From: an uncultured Latescibacterota bacterium
Lineage (GTDB): Bacteria > Latescibacterota > UBA2968
NCBI GenBank assembly: GCA_958295785.1
Contig: OY282377.1
Span: 2,308,394 to 2,372,393 of the forward strand
DNA length: 64,000 nt
Reading direction: 5' to 3'
Positions within the stretch are counted from its first letter, which is position 1. Every line of letters starts with the position of its first letter. Shown piece after piece: positions 50,944-60,056 of the stretch. Below the pieces are notes generated by a model, which was not told the DNA's origin, did not search any database, and saw only the letters and a list, made by a program, of their open reading frames with translations. Both the position numbers and the translations under genes were made by a program.

Positions 50944-51898
50944 AAAGGTCCTCATAGAACCTGCCATGCAGAATTTTGACACTCTTTGCATCGTCTCTGG
51001 CTATGCAAGTGCAACGATGGTGTCGAGACACTTTGATCATCTTCGCAGAGGTAAAAGGGAAGTGCGTATTCAGTTGATAGTCGGGATGGCTATTCGGGAT
51101 GGCATATCTGAAAAAGACCATAAGGGATTTCAGGAACTTGCCAGCGAATACAAAGATGTGTTTATCTGCCGCTATGTCGCAGGCAATCCGCCTGTCCATT
51201 CAAAAACTTATGCGTGGTGCAATGGTGACATTCCGAGGCTTGCCTTTATTGGCTCTGCAAACTACACACAAGTAGCGTTCAGTACTTCGCGCAGAGAAGC
51301 CATGATCGAGTATGATGCAGAACGAGTTCGGGACTATTTTGATCTCATCCAGCGAGATACGATTAACTGTCTAGATCCACGGGCAAAAAATCTTATCGCC
51401 ATTTACAGCGAACCGCGATATTCAATGCGTATGCCTCTTGGAAATGTGGAGGAGTCTGACGAAGATGAAGATACAGATAGAATAGCAGACGACTTAGCAC
51501 AACTTCCTCGGGCAAGCGTGAGTTTCCTCGACGGCTGGGGAGATTTACCTCAACGGTCCGGACTGAATTGGGGGCAACGACCGGGACGCGAGCCCAACCA
51601 AGCGTACATAAGGCTCCCCATAGAACTGACAAAGACAGGTTTCTTCCCACCCAGAGGAGAACACTTTACGATACTTACAGATGATAACAAATCGTTAAGA
51701 TGTGTACGCCGGCAAGACGCCGGCAAGGCAATACATACCCCCGATAACAATAGCCGTATAGGGCTTTATTTTCGGTACAGACTCAACGTGCCGGAAGGCA
51801 TGAATATCACAAAAGAAGACATGGAGCACTACGGACGCACAGATGTCAATTTCTACAAAATAGATGAAGAAACCTACTATATGGATTTTTCCGTTTGA
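50921..51898 (+). CDS. NgoFVII-type restriction endonuclease, PLD superfamily (325 aa)
   Basis: GTG 50921 follows GGAGAG by 5 nt and lies within the methyltransferase gene. The phospholipase-D core is clear: PPVHSKTYAW...GDIPRLAFIGSANYTQ (His93, Lys95, GSxN at 111-114), as in RE_NgoFVII and BfiI nucleases, which use one HKD site per chain as a dimer and need no metal. The C-terminal half is the likely DNA-recognition part. NgoFVII recognises GCSGC; whether this one does is not known. Confidence 0.88.
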   Translation: MLTENLFEKVLIEPAMQNFDTLCIVSGYASATMVSRHFDHLRRGKREVRIQLIVGMAIRDGISEKDHKGFQELASEYKDVFICRYVAGNPPVHSKTYAWCNGDIPRLAFIGSANYTQVAFSTSRREAMIEYDAERVRDYFDLIQRDTINCLDPRAKNLIAIYSEPRYSMRMPLGNVEESDEDEDTDRIADDLAQLPRASVSFLDGWGDLPQRSGLNWGQRPGREPNQAYIRLPIELTKTGFFPPRGEHFTILTDDNKSLRCVRRQDAGKAIHTPDNNSRIGLYFRYRLNVPEGMNITKEDMEHYGRTDVNFYKIDEETYYMDFSV

Positions 51899-51915
51899 GG
51901 GATACCCCCCATCCG

Positions 51916-52635
51916 CTAATACGTCGCCCCGGTCGAATCCACCATTGGCACGAACCGCACGGGAATAATGAGATCCCGCCGCAACTTGCCCATCCGTTTG
52001 GTCAGCAGCACCAACTCCTGTGCATCGCTTTCACCCACTGGAATCGCCATGCGCCCCCCCTCGGCGAGTTGATCGCGAAGGGGTTGGGGCACTTGCGTTG
52101 GCGAACACGTCACGATAATCGCGTCAAAAGGCGCGTGTTCTGCCCATCCCTTGTACCCATCGCCAATTTTCACCTTGACATTCTCATACCCCAACTCGTC
52201 CAGCAAATCCGCCGCGCGATTGCCCAGCACTTCTACGATCTCGATGGTATAAACACTGTCGCACAACTCGCCCAAGATCGCCGCCTGATACCCCGAACCC
52301 GTCCCAATTTCCAGCACCTTATCCGACCGCTCCAAGTTCAGCACCTCCGTCATCAGCGCGACAATGTACGGTTGCGAAATGGTCTGCCCCTCGCCGATAG
52401 GCAACGGGTGATCGTCGTACGCGCGCGAAACATAAGACGCGGGCACAAACCGATGGCGTTCCACCTTTCGCATCGCCGCGAGCACGGCCGGATCCTCAAT
52501 CCCTCGATTTTCAATCTGTGTTTTTACCATGCGTTCTCGCAATCGCTCCATCAGATCCTGCGCCCACGCCGAGGTGAGCAGCATTGATAAGAGCACCAAA
52601 ACGATTGTTTTCTCCAGCACTCGCATCTTCCGCAC
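51916..52635 (-). CDS. pcm: Periplasmic protein-L-isoaspartate O-methyltransferase (239 aa)
   Basis: GTG 52635 is 5 nt after AGGAGGT. Signal-like N-terminus (VLEKTIVLVLLSMLLTSAWA) followed by the PCMT fold: QTISQPYIVALM, SAM motif VLEIGTGSGYQAAIL, GDGYKGWAEHAPFDAIIVT. Most PCMTs are cytosolic; exported forms with signal peptides are known in some bacteria. Repairs isoaspartyl damage. Its SAM supply in the periplasm is an open question for such forms. Confidence 0.88.
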   Translation of the reverse strand: MRKMRVLEKTIVLVLLSMLLTSAWAQDLMERLRERMVKTQIENRGIEDPAVLAAMRKVERHRFVPASYVSRAYDDHPLPIGEGQTISQPYIVALMTEVLNLERSDKVLEIGTGSGYQAAILGELCDSVYTIEIVEVLGNRAADLLDELGYENVKVKIGDGYKGWAEHAPFDAIIVTCSPTQVPQPLRDQLAEGGRMAIPVGESDAQELVLLTKRMGKLRRDLIIPVRFVPMVDSTGATY

Positions 52636-52666
52636 CTGACACCTCCTAAAGAAAAGAGCGAATGGA

Positions 52667-52683
52667 CGGAACGGGGTACAACT
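52667..52683 (-). promoter_or_regulatory. AGTTGTACCCCGTTCCG motif upstream of pcm
   Basis: Exact motif ending 31 nt before GTG 52635; a variant GC-rich repeat (CGCAGGGGCGTGGGCCCGTG) follows at about 52751. Confidence 0.45.
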
Positions 52684-52813
52684 GTGTAGCAGTTCGTCAA
52701 CGAATCAATGAACCCCCTCCACTCCATCCCAAAAGACGCGAAACAAATCAATCGCAGGGGCGTGGGCCCGTGCCTGTCCGAATAGACGAACGCCGCCCGC
52801 CGATGCGCCCCCG

Positions 52814-54403
52814 TCACGTCACCACAAATGTCGCTTCAACTTCCGCGCTCTCTTTGTATCCAATCCGAATGGCCCTCGCCCGAATCCTCGTCTCGCCTTT
52901 GGGCAGTCGAATGGGGTGGGAATACAGCCGCCAGCGATCATCTCCGTCGAGTTGATACGCCATAGACGCGCCCTGTGTCCCGCAATAAAACTGCACCATC
53001 ATCGGCCCTTGAAACGTGCCTCCTTCGGGCGCGGCGCGTTGTCCGGGGCTTTCTTCACAAATGGGCACAAAGACCGGCAAGCCCGTCTGCGGTTGCCGCG
53101 TGCCCTGCCACATGCGAAACACCATCTGATCTTCGGGCACATCGCCCCAGGTGTCGTACTTGTCGCGCCACTCGTCCAATGCGCGGCGCAAGCGTGCCAG
53201 GGTTTCGGCATGCGCGGGGTCGTCTGCCAGATTGTTGACCTCAAACGGATCGGCCTCCGTATCGTACAATTCTTCAACCGGGCGTTTTTGAAACATCGCA
53301 TTTTGCACGCCTTTCAGATCGCCCGACAGATGCAGCCGCCACATCTCTTGCAAGGCCGGGTGCCGGTTGCGATAGGGAATCCACAGCAAATACGGATTTT
53401 CCGGCATGTAATTTCGGATGTACTTAAACCGCGTGTCGCGCACGGCGCGCATCATATCGTAAGATTCGTCATAGCGATCCCGCGTCGCAAAAACGTATTC
53501 CCGGTCTCTTTCTTGCGGCCCTACAAACGGTTGCCCCTGCATGTGCGCGGGGATCTGCACGCCGGCCAATGACAGCACCGTAGGCCCGAGATCGACCATG
53601 CTCACCAACCGCTCATTCACGCTACCGGCTTTCAACGCGCCCGGCCAGCGCACAATGCACGGCACGCGAATGCCCGCATCGTAAGGCCAGCGCTTGGCGC
53701 GCGGCAAGCCCTCGCCGTGATCGCTCCAGATAAACACTATCGTATTGTCCGCCAAGCCATCGTCTTCCAACTGCTGCAACATCTCGCCGACCCACGCATC
53801 GTTGTCCGCGATGTTGTCGTAATGCCGCGCCAATGCCAGCCGCGCTTTGGGCGTATCGGGAATGTAGGGGGGCAGGGTGACCGAATCGGGGTCGGTCGCC
53901 ACCTCGGCCCGTTTCTCGGGCCACATGCCGCTCTCGTGCGACACCGTGCGGTTAAACACCGCAAAAAACGGCGCGCCTTTGGGGCGATTGCGCCAGTGGG
54001 CCTGCGCGCTCAATTCATCCCAAGCCGTGATCGGCGGGGCGAACTGGTAATCGGTCTTGGTGTTGTTCGTGCAATAATACCCGGCCATCCGCAAATACTC
54101 TGGAAAACACTTCACGTAATGCGGGGGCACCGCGTCGTAGGGCGTGGGCATTTGCGGCGCGTATTCATTGGTGTGGCGCACGCGCATGTGGTGCGCGCCA
54201 ATGGCCGTTTGATACATGCCCGTAATAATCGCCGCGCGGCTCGGCGCGCACACGCCCGCGGTCGAAAACGCATTGGGATACCGACAGCCCTCTGCGGCCA
54301 GTTGATCCAGGTTCGGCGTGCGCGCCACCTCATCGCCATAACACCCAAACCGCGGGCTCGTATCCTCTAATGACAACCACAAAATATTCGGCCTCTCGCT
54401 CAT
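52814..54403 (-). CDS. Type I (FGly) sulfatase (529 aa)
   Basis: Formylglycine motif CAPSRAAIITG with Cys52, N-terminal metal region NILWLSLEDTSPRFGCYG, IWSDHGEGL (second metal site) and KRWPYDAGIRVPCIVRWPG. No signal peptide at the N-terminus, so cytoplasmic as annotated. The C-terminal about 75 residues (FYCGTQGASMAYQLDGDD..., RIRARAIRIGY) look like a chitobiase/FN3-like add-on (fn3_5). Related to heparan/N-sulfoglucosamine-type sulfatases. AAGGA precedes ATG. Confidence 0.93.
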   Translation of the reverse strand: MSERPNILWLSLEDTSPRFGCYGDEVARTPNLDQLAAEGCRYPNAFSTAGVCAPSRAAIITGMYQTAIGAHHMRVRHTNEYAPQMPTPYDAVPPHYVKCFPEYLRMAGYYCTNNTKTDYQFAPPITAWDELSAQAHWRNRPKGAPFFAVFNRTVSHESGMWPEKRAEVATDPDSVTLPPYIPDTPKARLALARHYDNIADNDAWVGEMLQQLEDDGLADNTIVFIWSDHGEGLPRAKRWPYDAGIRVPCIVRWPGALKAGSVNERLVSMVDLGPTVLSLAGVQIPAHMQGQPFVGPQERDREYVFATRDRYDESYDMMRAVRDTRFKYIRNYMPENPYLLWIPYRNRHPALQEMWRLHLSGDLKGVQNAMFQKRPVEELYDTEADPFEVNNLADDPAHAETLARLRRALDEWRDKYDTWGDVPEDQMVFRMWQGTRQPQTGLPVFVPICEESPGQRAAPEGGTFQGPMMVQFYCGTQGASMAYQLDGDDRWRLYSHPIRLPKGETRIRARAIRIGYKESAEVEATFVVT

Positions 54404-54440
54404 CGCTCATCCTTATGTGAGGGGTGATATGTCTCAACGC

Positions 54441-55241
54441 CTATGGATTATCCAATCTCAGGCGGTAATTTGCCAATTCCCCATCAGTAAGCCGTTCTTG
54501 AGAAACCAACTGATAATGCCGCTCAGAGACTTTTCGCACTTCGCCATCCACGATCTCCAATTCAAATAGGGCAATGACATTTTTTGCCAAAAATTGAGCC
54601 GCTATTGATCTGCAAACCAAAGTAGAAAACCTGTGGTGACACAATGCTATATCTTGTTCAATCTGGACAACGCCCAGAGCATCCTTGCCACCTTTTGCCT
54701 GAACGGGAAACACATAGTGAACGCCCCTTTTATCTATTCCAACATAGATTTCATCTGTTTCAATTTGTCCGATGCCAGGAACCGTTGTGCGTAAATGGTT
54801 TTGCAAAGAATAACAGGCGACGCCAGTAAAAATGTCAAGCATGCGATTATAGCGCAGTTTGGTCAATAATGCTTGCTCATCATCCAAAGAATATTTAGCG
54901 ACAATTCCGGGGGTCGCATCGGGAATTTTGGTGATGGTCAGCATTGGATCGGGCAAAATCCTCGATGCTCCCTTCAACTCAAATGCGTATCGAGCCCTTC
55001 CCTTATTTACAATCACCCATTCTTTATTGAGGGGGGCTGTTTCTTTGATTGAGTCGGGGAGTTGGTTGCGAAATTTGAATGAGTAAACGACATCTCCCAA
55101 GTTTTTGGGCAATTCAATTCCCAAATCTATCGCGGTGCTAACAATCTCGGTCCTTTCAAAACGGATCACTTTTTTGCCTTCTCGAAATTTTTTTTCGAAA
55201 ATTTTTGCCATAATCTGTGAATAGCGCGGATCGTGAGACAT
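54441..55241 (-). CDS. Probable type II restriction endonuclease (266 aa)
   Basis: ATG 55241 is 4 nt after the methyltransferase stop, with GGGGTG upstream. Residues about 165-195 (ETDEIYVGIDKRGVHYVFPV, then QAKGGKD) fit a PD-(D/E)xK core with E...(Q)AK, followed by a helix ALGVVQIEQDIALC. Context with a DNA methyltransferase is the main support. Specificity unknown. Confidence 0.75.
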   Translation of the reverse strand: MSHDPRYSQIMAKIFEKKFREGKKVIRFERTEIVSTAIDLGIELPKNLGDVVYSFKFRNQLPDSIKETAPLNKEWVIVNKGRARYAFELKGASRILPDPMLTITKIPDATPGIVAKYSLDDEQALLTKLRYNRMLDIFTGVACYSLQNHLRTTVPGIGQIETDEIYVGIDKRGVHYVFPVQAKGGKDALGVVQIEQDIALCHHRFSTLVCRSIAAQFLAKNVIALFELEIVDGEVRKVSERHYQLVSQERLTDGELANYRLRLDNP

Positions 55242-55245
55242 ATCT

Positions 55246-56568
55246 TCACCCCTTAGATTGGCCTTCCCAACGCAGCAATACAACCTCTTCTCGAATATGT
55301 TGCTGAGTCGCGGTAGAGAACCTTTGTCTGAACAGATCGATATCCAACACTTTGTACCCCAATCGCTCTGCAATTTCTGTCAACAGTTTTCCGGTTTTGA
55401 TTAAAACGCGAAAATAAGAAGCCTGATCACCAACGACATAAGCGAGGAAAGCTCCCGGTTTCAAAATGGGTTTAATATTTTCCAAATGCCGAGTCAGGCC
55501 TCCAAAATAATGACAAACAACATGGGCGTATAATTTTTCAAATCCCGATGTTTTGTTCAATGCGATCCGGCGATTTTCTATGGCTTCTGCCAATTTTTGT
55601 ACGCTGTCAAATTTTGCGACCCAGTCTCTATCCCTATCCTTTTTGTACACACCTCGCGTATTGGATCTTATCAACCTATTCTTATGCGTTCTCAAGTCTT
55701 TTCGATCTGACATAAATCCCAACAACACGGATTCTAAACGGGTCGTTCGAGTATAATCCTTTTCGTTGGGATATGGAGGCGACGTGATAACCGCATCGAT
55801 AGATCGGGGTTGCAAAAGTTCGCTCAAATTGCGCGCATCGCCAAAACGAACGACCGAGGCAACATGGGCATGGGGTTTTACTTTGATCAAATCCTTACAC
55901 ATACTCCTAACCCCCGCCAACCAAGGCTCGACAACAGGCGCATCGGACTTCGCCTTACCCACGCCAACTTCTGGCCCAAAGCGCAAATTGCTCGCGGTAT
56001 AAACCAACTGTTTGGCGAGTGCTAAACGTTCATAGCCATAACATCTCGTGTGCTTTAATTGGTCAATTTTTTCCAAAAGAGCCAAAACCTTGTGCAGCGG
56101 TTTGGGGCTGATTGAGTTTGTAATGATCAACTTTTCTCGTTCGGGGCTGAGTGTCCGCAGCTTTGCGGTCTCATCTTTATCGAGGGGGTGAAAGAGCGGG
56201 GCGTCATCCACGCCTTCCAACAACAGCAACTTTGATGTTTCTGCGGCAATCATTTCTGCGTGATCGATGAGAACATCGGGGTCTATATCCCAATCCGTCT
56301 TCACACTTGCGGCGAATTTGACAACGGGATTGGCCTCAATACCGAAACTCTTTATACCCTGTTTCTTACAAGCCACCAAAGTCGTGCCCGTGCCACAAAA
56401 GGGATCTAAAACAGAACTCTTTTCATTGAGTTCAAAACGCGCGATATAATTTTTTACGAGATGCGGTGGATATGACAAAATAAACCGATACCACTCGTTG
56501 ACAGGGCGATCTTCGGGATACAGTCGATTGCGTTCTTCGCCTTTATTGGTTTGCGTCGAATATGGCAT
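55246..56568 (-). CDS. Type II DNA methyltransferase, N4-cytosine/N6-adenine class (440 aa)
   Basis: ATG 56568 follows AAGGAAAT; a frame extension to 56625 is less likely. Motif I VLDPFCGTGTTLVACKKQG and motif IV AVITSPPYPNEKDY (SPPY) place it in the amino-methyltransferases; TSPPY favours m4C but does not prove it. The motif order here is I then IV (class alpha/zeta-like arrangement not resolved). Partner nuclease follows immediately. Confidence 0.88.
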   Translation of the reverse strand: MPYSTQTNKGEERNRLYPEDRPVNEWYRFILSYPPHLVKNYIARFELNEKSSVLDPFCGTGTTLVACKKQGIKSFGIEANPVVKFAASVKTDWDIDPDVLIDHAEMIAAETSKLLLLEGVDDAPLFHPLDKDETAKLRTLSPEREKLIITNSISPKPLHKVLALLEKIDQLKHTRCYGYERLALAKQLVYTASNLRFGPEVGVGKAKSDAPVVEPWLAGVRSMCKDLIKVKPHAHVASVVRFGDARNLSELLQPRSIDAVITSPPYPNEKDYTRTTRLESVLLGFMSDRKDLRTHKNRLIRSNTRGVYKKDRDRDWVAKFDSVQKLAEAIENRRIALNKTSGFEKLYAHVVCHYFGGLTRHLENIKPILKPGAFLAYVVGDQASYFRVLIKTGKLLTEIAERLGYKVLDIDLFRQRFSTATQQHIREEVVLLRWEGQSKG

Positions 56569-56660
56569 TGTATTTCCTTCATCTGTGATATGGCGCAAAA
56601 ATTCAATCGAAGACAACGCATTCAACTTCTCTCAAGATATGCGGGCCGAGATATGGACTT

Positions 56661-57174
56661 ATACCAATTTGATTTTCTGTTGGCCTAATGTGATGCGATT
56701 TGCGACCCGCAAATGATTCCCTTGACGTTCCGCAGTCATTCAGAGAAGCCATTGCAACCAGGCCATCCCAAAAGACCATCAGATAAACCCATCGCGCACA
56801 GCGCGCAAGGCTGTCTCGCAACCAACCTCCCTCTTGCAACTTCCTTCGCAGGCCAGCATATGTCGTCCTATTACAAAAGCGCTTTGCGCTGTGCAGAGCA
56901 CCCCTCGGCGCATGAGAGCGGCATTTTTGAACTGCTGGGGCAGTTGTACCCCGCTCGCCTACTTTTTTTGCTGTTAAAAAAAAGTATGAAAACGCGAATA
57001 ATTTGAGCGTTTGACGCCGCACGCCGTAGGCACAGGCGTAGCCAACGCATCACGGGCAACCGGAGGCAGAACCAAACGCTTGAGACGAGCAACGCATGAT
57101 CTCTACGGAACGCTTGTTCCTCATTCCTCCCTGATGGGAGGCAAGATACGGAAAAATAAAAATCAAATTGGTAT
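56661..57174. mobile_element. MITE-like element, copy D (514 bp, both termini)
   Basis: ATACCAATTTGATTTTCTGT at the left and AAATCAAATTGGTAT at the right. Contains the shared core; its long stem is partly lost (CTACTTTTTTT / AAAAAAAAGTATG). Stops about 270 bp before the transglutaminase gene and starts about 90 bp from the methyltransferase start. Confidence 0.75.
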
Positions 57175-57446
57175 TACAAGGGAGATCAACTCATCCTTTG
57201 ATTGAATCGCCGTATCCACGCGCACAACCTCCATTTCGACGAATAGACACACCATCCAAATTTGAAACATCATGCACAATTTTTCAATGCCAAGCAATCC
57301 CTGTTTGCCTTGCCTCAGCACGGGAATATTGTATTTTGCCACAGTACACGACGCCTAAAAAGTTGTAGAGCAGTCCGAGAATGGGTTCCCTTAGTGAAAT
57401 CAACAACAGGATCTTTTGAAAGGGTCCAAAAATCGAGCGTGTGACT
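57175..57446. other. Spacer without recognisable gene
   Basis: Moderately AT-rich. A minus-strand frame (about 57175-57356) is open for 59 codons but is ended by the MITE terminus and has no family resemblance. No terminator or repeat of the window's families seen. Confidence 0.5.
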
Positions 57447-59879
57447 ATGGTGAAATTGCGGGTACTGAAGGTTGCGGTCAATTGTGTGAAGTTAGGGGTG
57501 AACCTCGAGGGGCACACTGGGGCGCGGATTTACAGGTCGCGCCGGGCATCCGGACCTTGCGAAGAAGTGGGACTGGCGTTTGAGGAGACATATACCGATG
57601 CGGTGTATTTAGAGCCGGGAAAGACCTATTTTTATCGCGCGGTGGCATGGCGGGGGCCCAGCCTGTATCCGGAGATGGACAGCCTGATCGGAGGCAGGCC
57701 AGTTTCCGCGAGAGTGCCTCGAGCCTCAAAGGAACGGCGCGGGGTGCTCACGCGAAAGCACCAGGAATTTTCGGTGAATATGGACGGGTACTTAGACGAG
57801 TCGAACACAGTGACGGTGGGACCGAAGATTTACTGTCCAGGTCCGAATGCGAGCATGCCGCCGTACGAGCAAGCCTTTGAGCCGAACCTGTATGTGACTA
57901 TCGAGAACCTGGGCGAGACAGATGTAAAGAACCCGTGGGTGGTGGTCAACGGGCAGCGGGACTGGTGGTCTGTGGAGACGATGATCCGGGAGATTGCCAG
58001 CATTGCCGGGGGCGGTCAGATAAGGGATAACGATAAGATGATGGCGATCTGGAAGTTCGTGGTGGACGAGCTCTACGACAGCCGGATCGGAATGTCGTGG
58101 TACGACGGGACAAGCGATCCGGTCAAACTGTTCAATGTTTACGGGTTCGAAGGCTGTGTGGCAAACGCGATCACAAGCCGGCGTCTGGCCGAGGCGATGG
58201 GTTTGAAAGCCAGGGAGATCTGGCTGGGAGGCACCCTTGACGGCCATGGCCGGGGGCGCAGCTGTGGGCACGATATTTTCGAGGCATACTCGGATGGCGC
58301 GTGGCATTTTCTGGATACGGATTTGATGGTGTTTTTTCTCAAGCGGGACAATGCGACCGTGGCTGGCTCGGAGGATCTCGCCTGGGACATCGACCTGTTG
58401 CGCCGGTCGCATCGAAACCTGGGGCTGTGCGGACGGGATTTGCCGGAAAAGGAGTATTACGACACACAATTCCGGGAGGGACAGTTTGTGTATCCGCCGA
58501 ACAAGGGCTGTGCCTGGGCGGATAATGCAGGGGAGATCACGCAAGATCCGGACAGATATCCAGGGCCTCACACAATGGGGTTGCGGCTGCGTCCCGGAGA
58601 AAAGCTGGTGCGCTACTGGGACAATGTGGGGAAAAGTGTGATCCGAGGGAAGCGACTGCATCCAGACGTGCGGTTTTCCAACGGCAAGTTGGTCTATCGC
58701 CCGGACTTGCGCCGCCCGCTTTCTTTGAAAGGCACCGAGGAGATGAAGGGCGTGGTTCAAGAGACATCCGAGCGGCGCATCGCGCTGCATCCGGCGAAAA
58801 CGGGCGCAGTGTCGGAAGTGGTGTGGAAGGTCGCGGCTCCGTATGCGATTGCCGGAGCGCAGGTGGGGATCAGGTGCCGCCGAGAGACGCGGGAGGATGG
58901 CTTAGAGGTCCTGTTTTCAAAGGATGGCAAGAACTGGCGGTCTGTGTGGGTTGCCATCGGACAGCGGCTGGACGCCTGTGTGGCGTTGGACTGGTACCTG
59001 AACCCGGCACTGAACGACTGGCGAGAGGAGAAGGACCTCGGATGGCGGATGGGGCCGTGCTACAAATACTACGTCAAGGTGGCGATGTGGGCGGGGTCGA
59101 AACCTGATAATGTGGGGCTGGATGCGATCCGTTTCGATACAGACATCCAGTGTGCCACGCGGTCCTTGCCGTCTCTGTTTTGTGGGAAGAATGCGGTCGC
59201 TTATAGGGATGAGAGTTGCGGAAAGCGAAAGGTGCAGGTGACGTATGGGTGGCAGGAGGAGCATTCGATTCGCCCTCCCGGAGTGCCAGAGCCAGTATAT
59301 CCCAGGAATGGAGCAAATGTGAACCGGCTGGATTTCGAGTTCCGATGGAAGCGTCCTAATGGGCGCAGTGCCAAAGTGGACGATTACCATATTCAGGTGA
59401 GCCGATATCCGGATTTCAGGTGGTGTGTCTGTCCCGCGTTCGACCGGTATGTGGGGAGGACAAGATATGCAGGTAAGACGCGCTGGCAGGCAGAGTTTCC
59501 GAATCTGCTGAATCCGGACGAGATCTATTACTGGCGAGTACGGGCGCGGAATGCGAAGGGGGTTTGGGGAGACTGGGGTGAGGTAAGGTCATTGGTGCCG
59601 CACGGCCCGAGGCATCCGGTTGATCTTGAGATCAAACCGCGCGGCAGAGGCCGGATGCTGGTGTGGGCGGCGAATGCGGAAGGAAATCGGGTGGCGAAGT
59701 ACCGCGTTCACGGTTCTCTAAAACCCGGAGGATTTTCGGCGACGCAACAGAATTTGCTCGGAGAAGTTGAAGCCCCCTGCTACCCGTTGAATGGCGTGCA
59801 GAAGGGGATGTCCTACCGGGTGGTGGCGGTGGATGCAAAGGGGGTGCCGAGCACACCGTCGGATTATGTGGTGGACTGA
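57447..59879 (+). CDS. Transglutaminase-like protein with FN3-type domains (810 aa)
   Basis: No signal peptide. Residues about 1-95 resemble an FN3 sandwich (TYFYRAVAW). The core holds GCVANAITSRRLAEAMGLKA (Cys about 237), GHDIFEAYSDGAWHFLDTD (His about 273, Asp about 288): the Cys-His-Asp order of transglutaminase-like proteases. Further beta domains follow, and the C-terminal 200 residues include DYHIQVSRYPDF..., YYWRVRARNAKGVWGDWGEV and a last FN3. Such proteins occur in Poribacteria, Planctomycetes and relatives, with no known role. Start ATG 57447 or GTG 57441; no clear ribosome binding site. Confidence 0.75.
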   Translation: MVKLRVLKVAVNCVKLGVNLEGHTGARIYRSRRASGPCEEVGLAFEETYTDAVYLEPGKTYFYRAVAWRGPSLYPEMDSLIGGRPVSARVPRASKERRGVLTRKHQEFSVNMDGYLDESNTVTVGPKIYCPGPNASMPPYEQAFEPNLYVTIENLGETDVKNPWVVVNGQRDWWSVETMIREIASIAGGGQIRDNDKMMAIWKFVVDELYDSRIGMSWYDGTSDPVKLFNVYGFEGCVANAITSRRLAEAMGLKAREIWLGGTLDGHGRGRSCGHDIFEAYSDGAWHFLDTDLMVFFLKRDNATVAGSEDLAWDIDLLRRSHRNLGLCGRDLPEKEYYDTQFREGQFVYPPNKGCAWADNAGEITQDPDRYPGPHTMGLRLRPGEKLVRYWDNVGKSVIRGKRLHPDVRFSNGKLVYRPDLRRPLSLKGTEEMKGVVQETSERRIALHPAKTGAVSEVVWKVAAPYAIAGAQVGIRCRRETREDGLEVLFSKDGKNWRSVWVAIGQRLDACVALDWYLNPALNDWREEKDLGWRMGPCYKYYVKVAMWAGSKPDNVGLDAIRFDTDIQCATRSLPSLFCGKNAVAYRDESCGKRKVQVTYGWQEEHSIRPPGVPEPVYPRNGANVNRLDFEFRWKRPNGRSAKVDDYHIQVSRYPDFRWCVCPAFDRYVGRTRYAGKTRWQAEFPNLLNPDEIYYWRVRARNAKGVWGDWGEVRSLVPHGPRHPVDLEIKPRGRGRMLVWAANAEGNRVAKYRVHGSLKPGGFSATQQNLLGEVEAPCYPLNGVQKGMSYRVVAVDAKGVPSTPSDYVVD

Positions 59880-60056
59880 GCGCAGAAAAGCGGCAGACTT
59901 AGATCTGCTGAACGGGGTAGTGCAACTGCCATCGCTGCGGGAGATCCATCTGAGCGATGAGGCGACGATGGGATTTTCCAACGGGGACGTCGGCTGTTAT
60001 TGTGTGTTTTGCGCGTCGGAATGCGAACGCGAATTTGGAGTTTCACGAGAAAGAGT

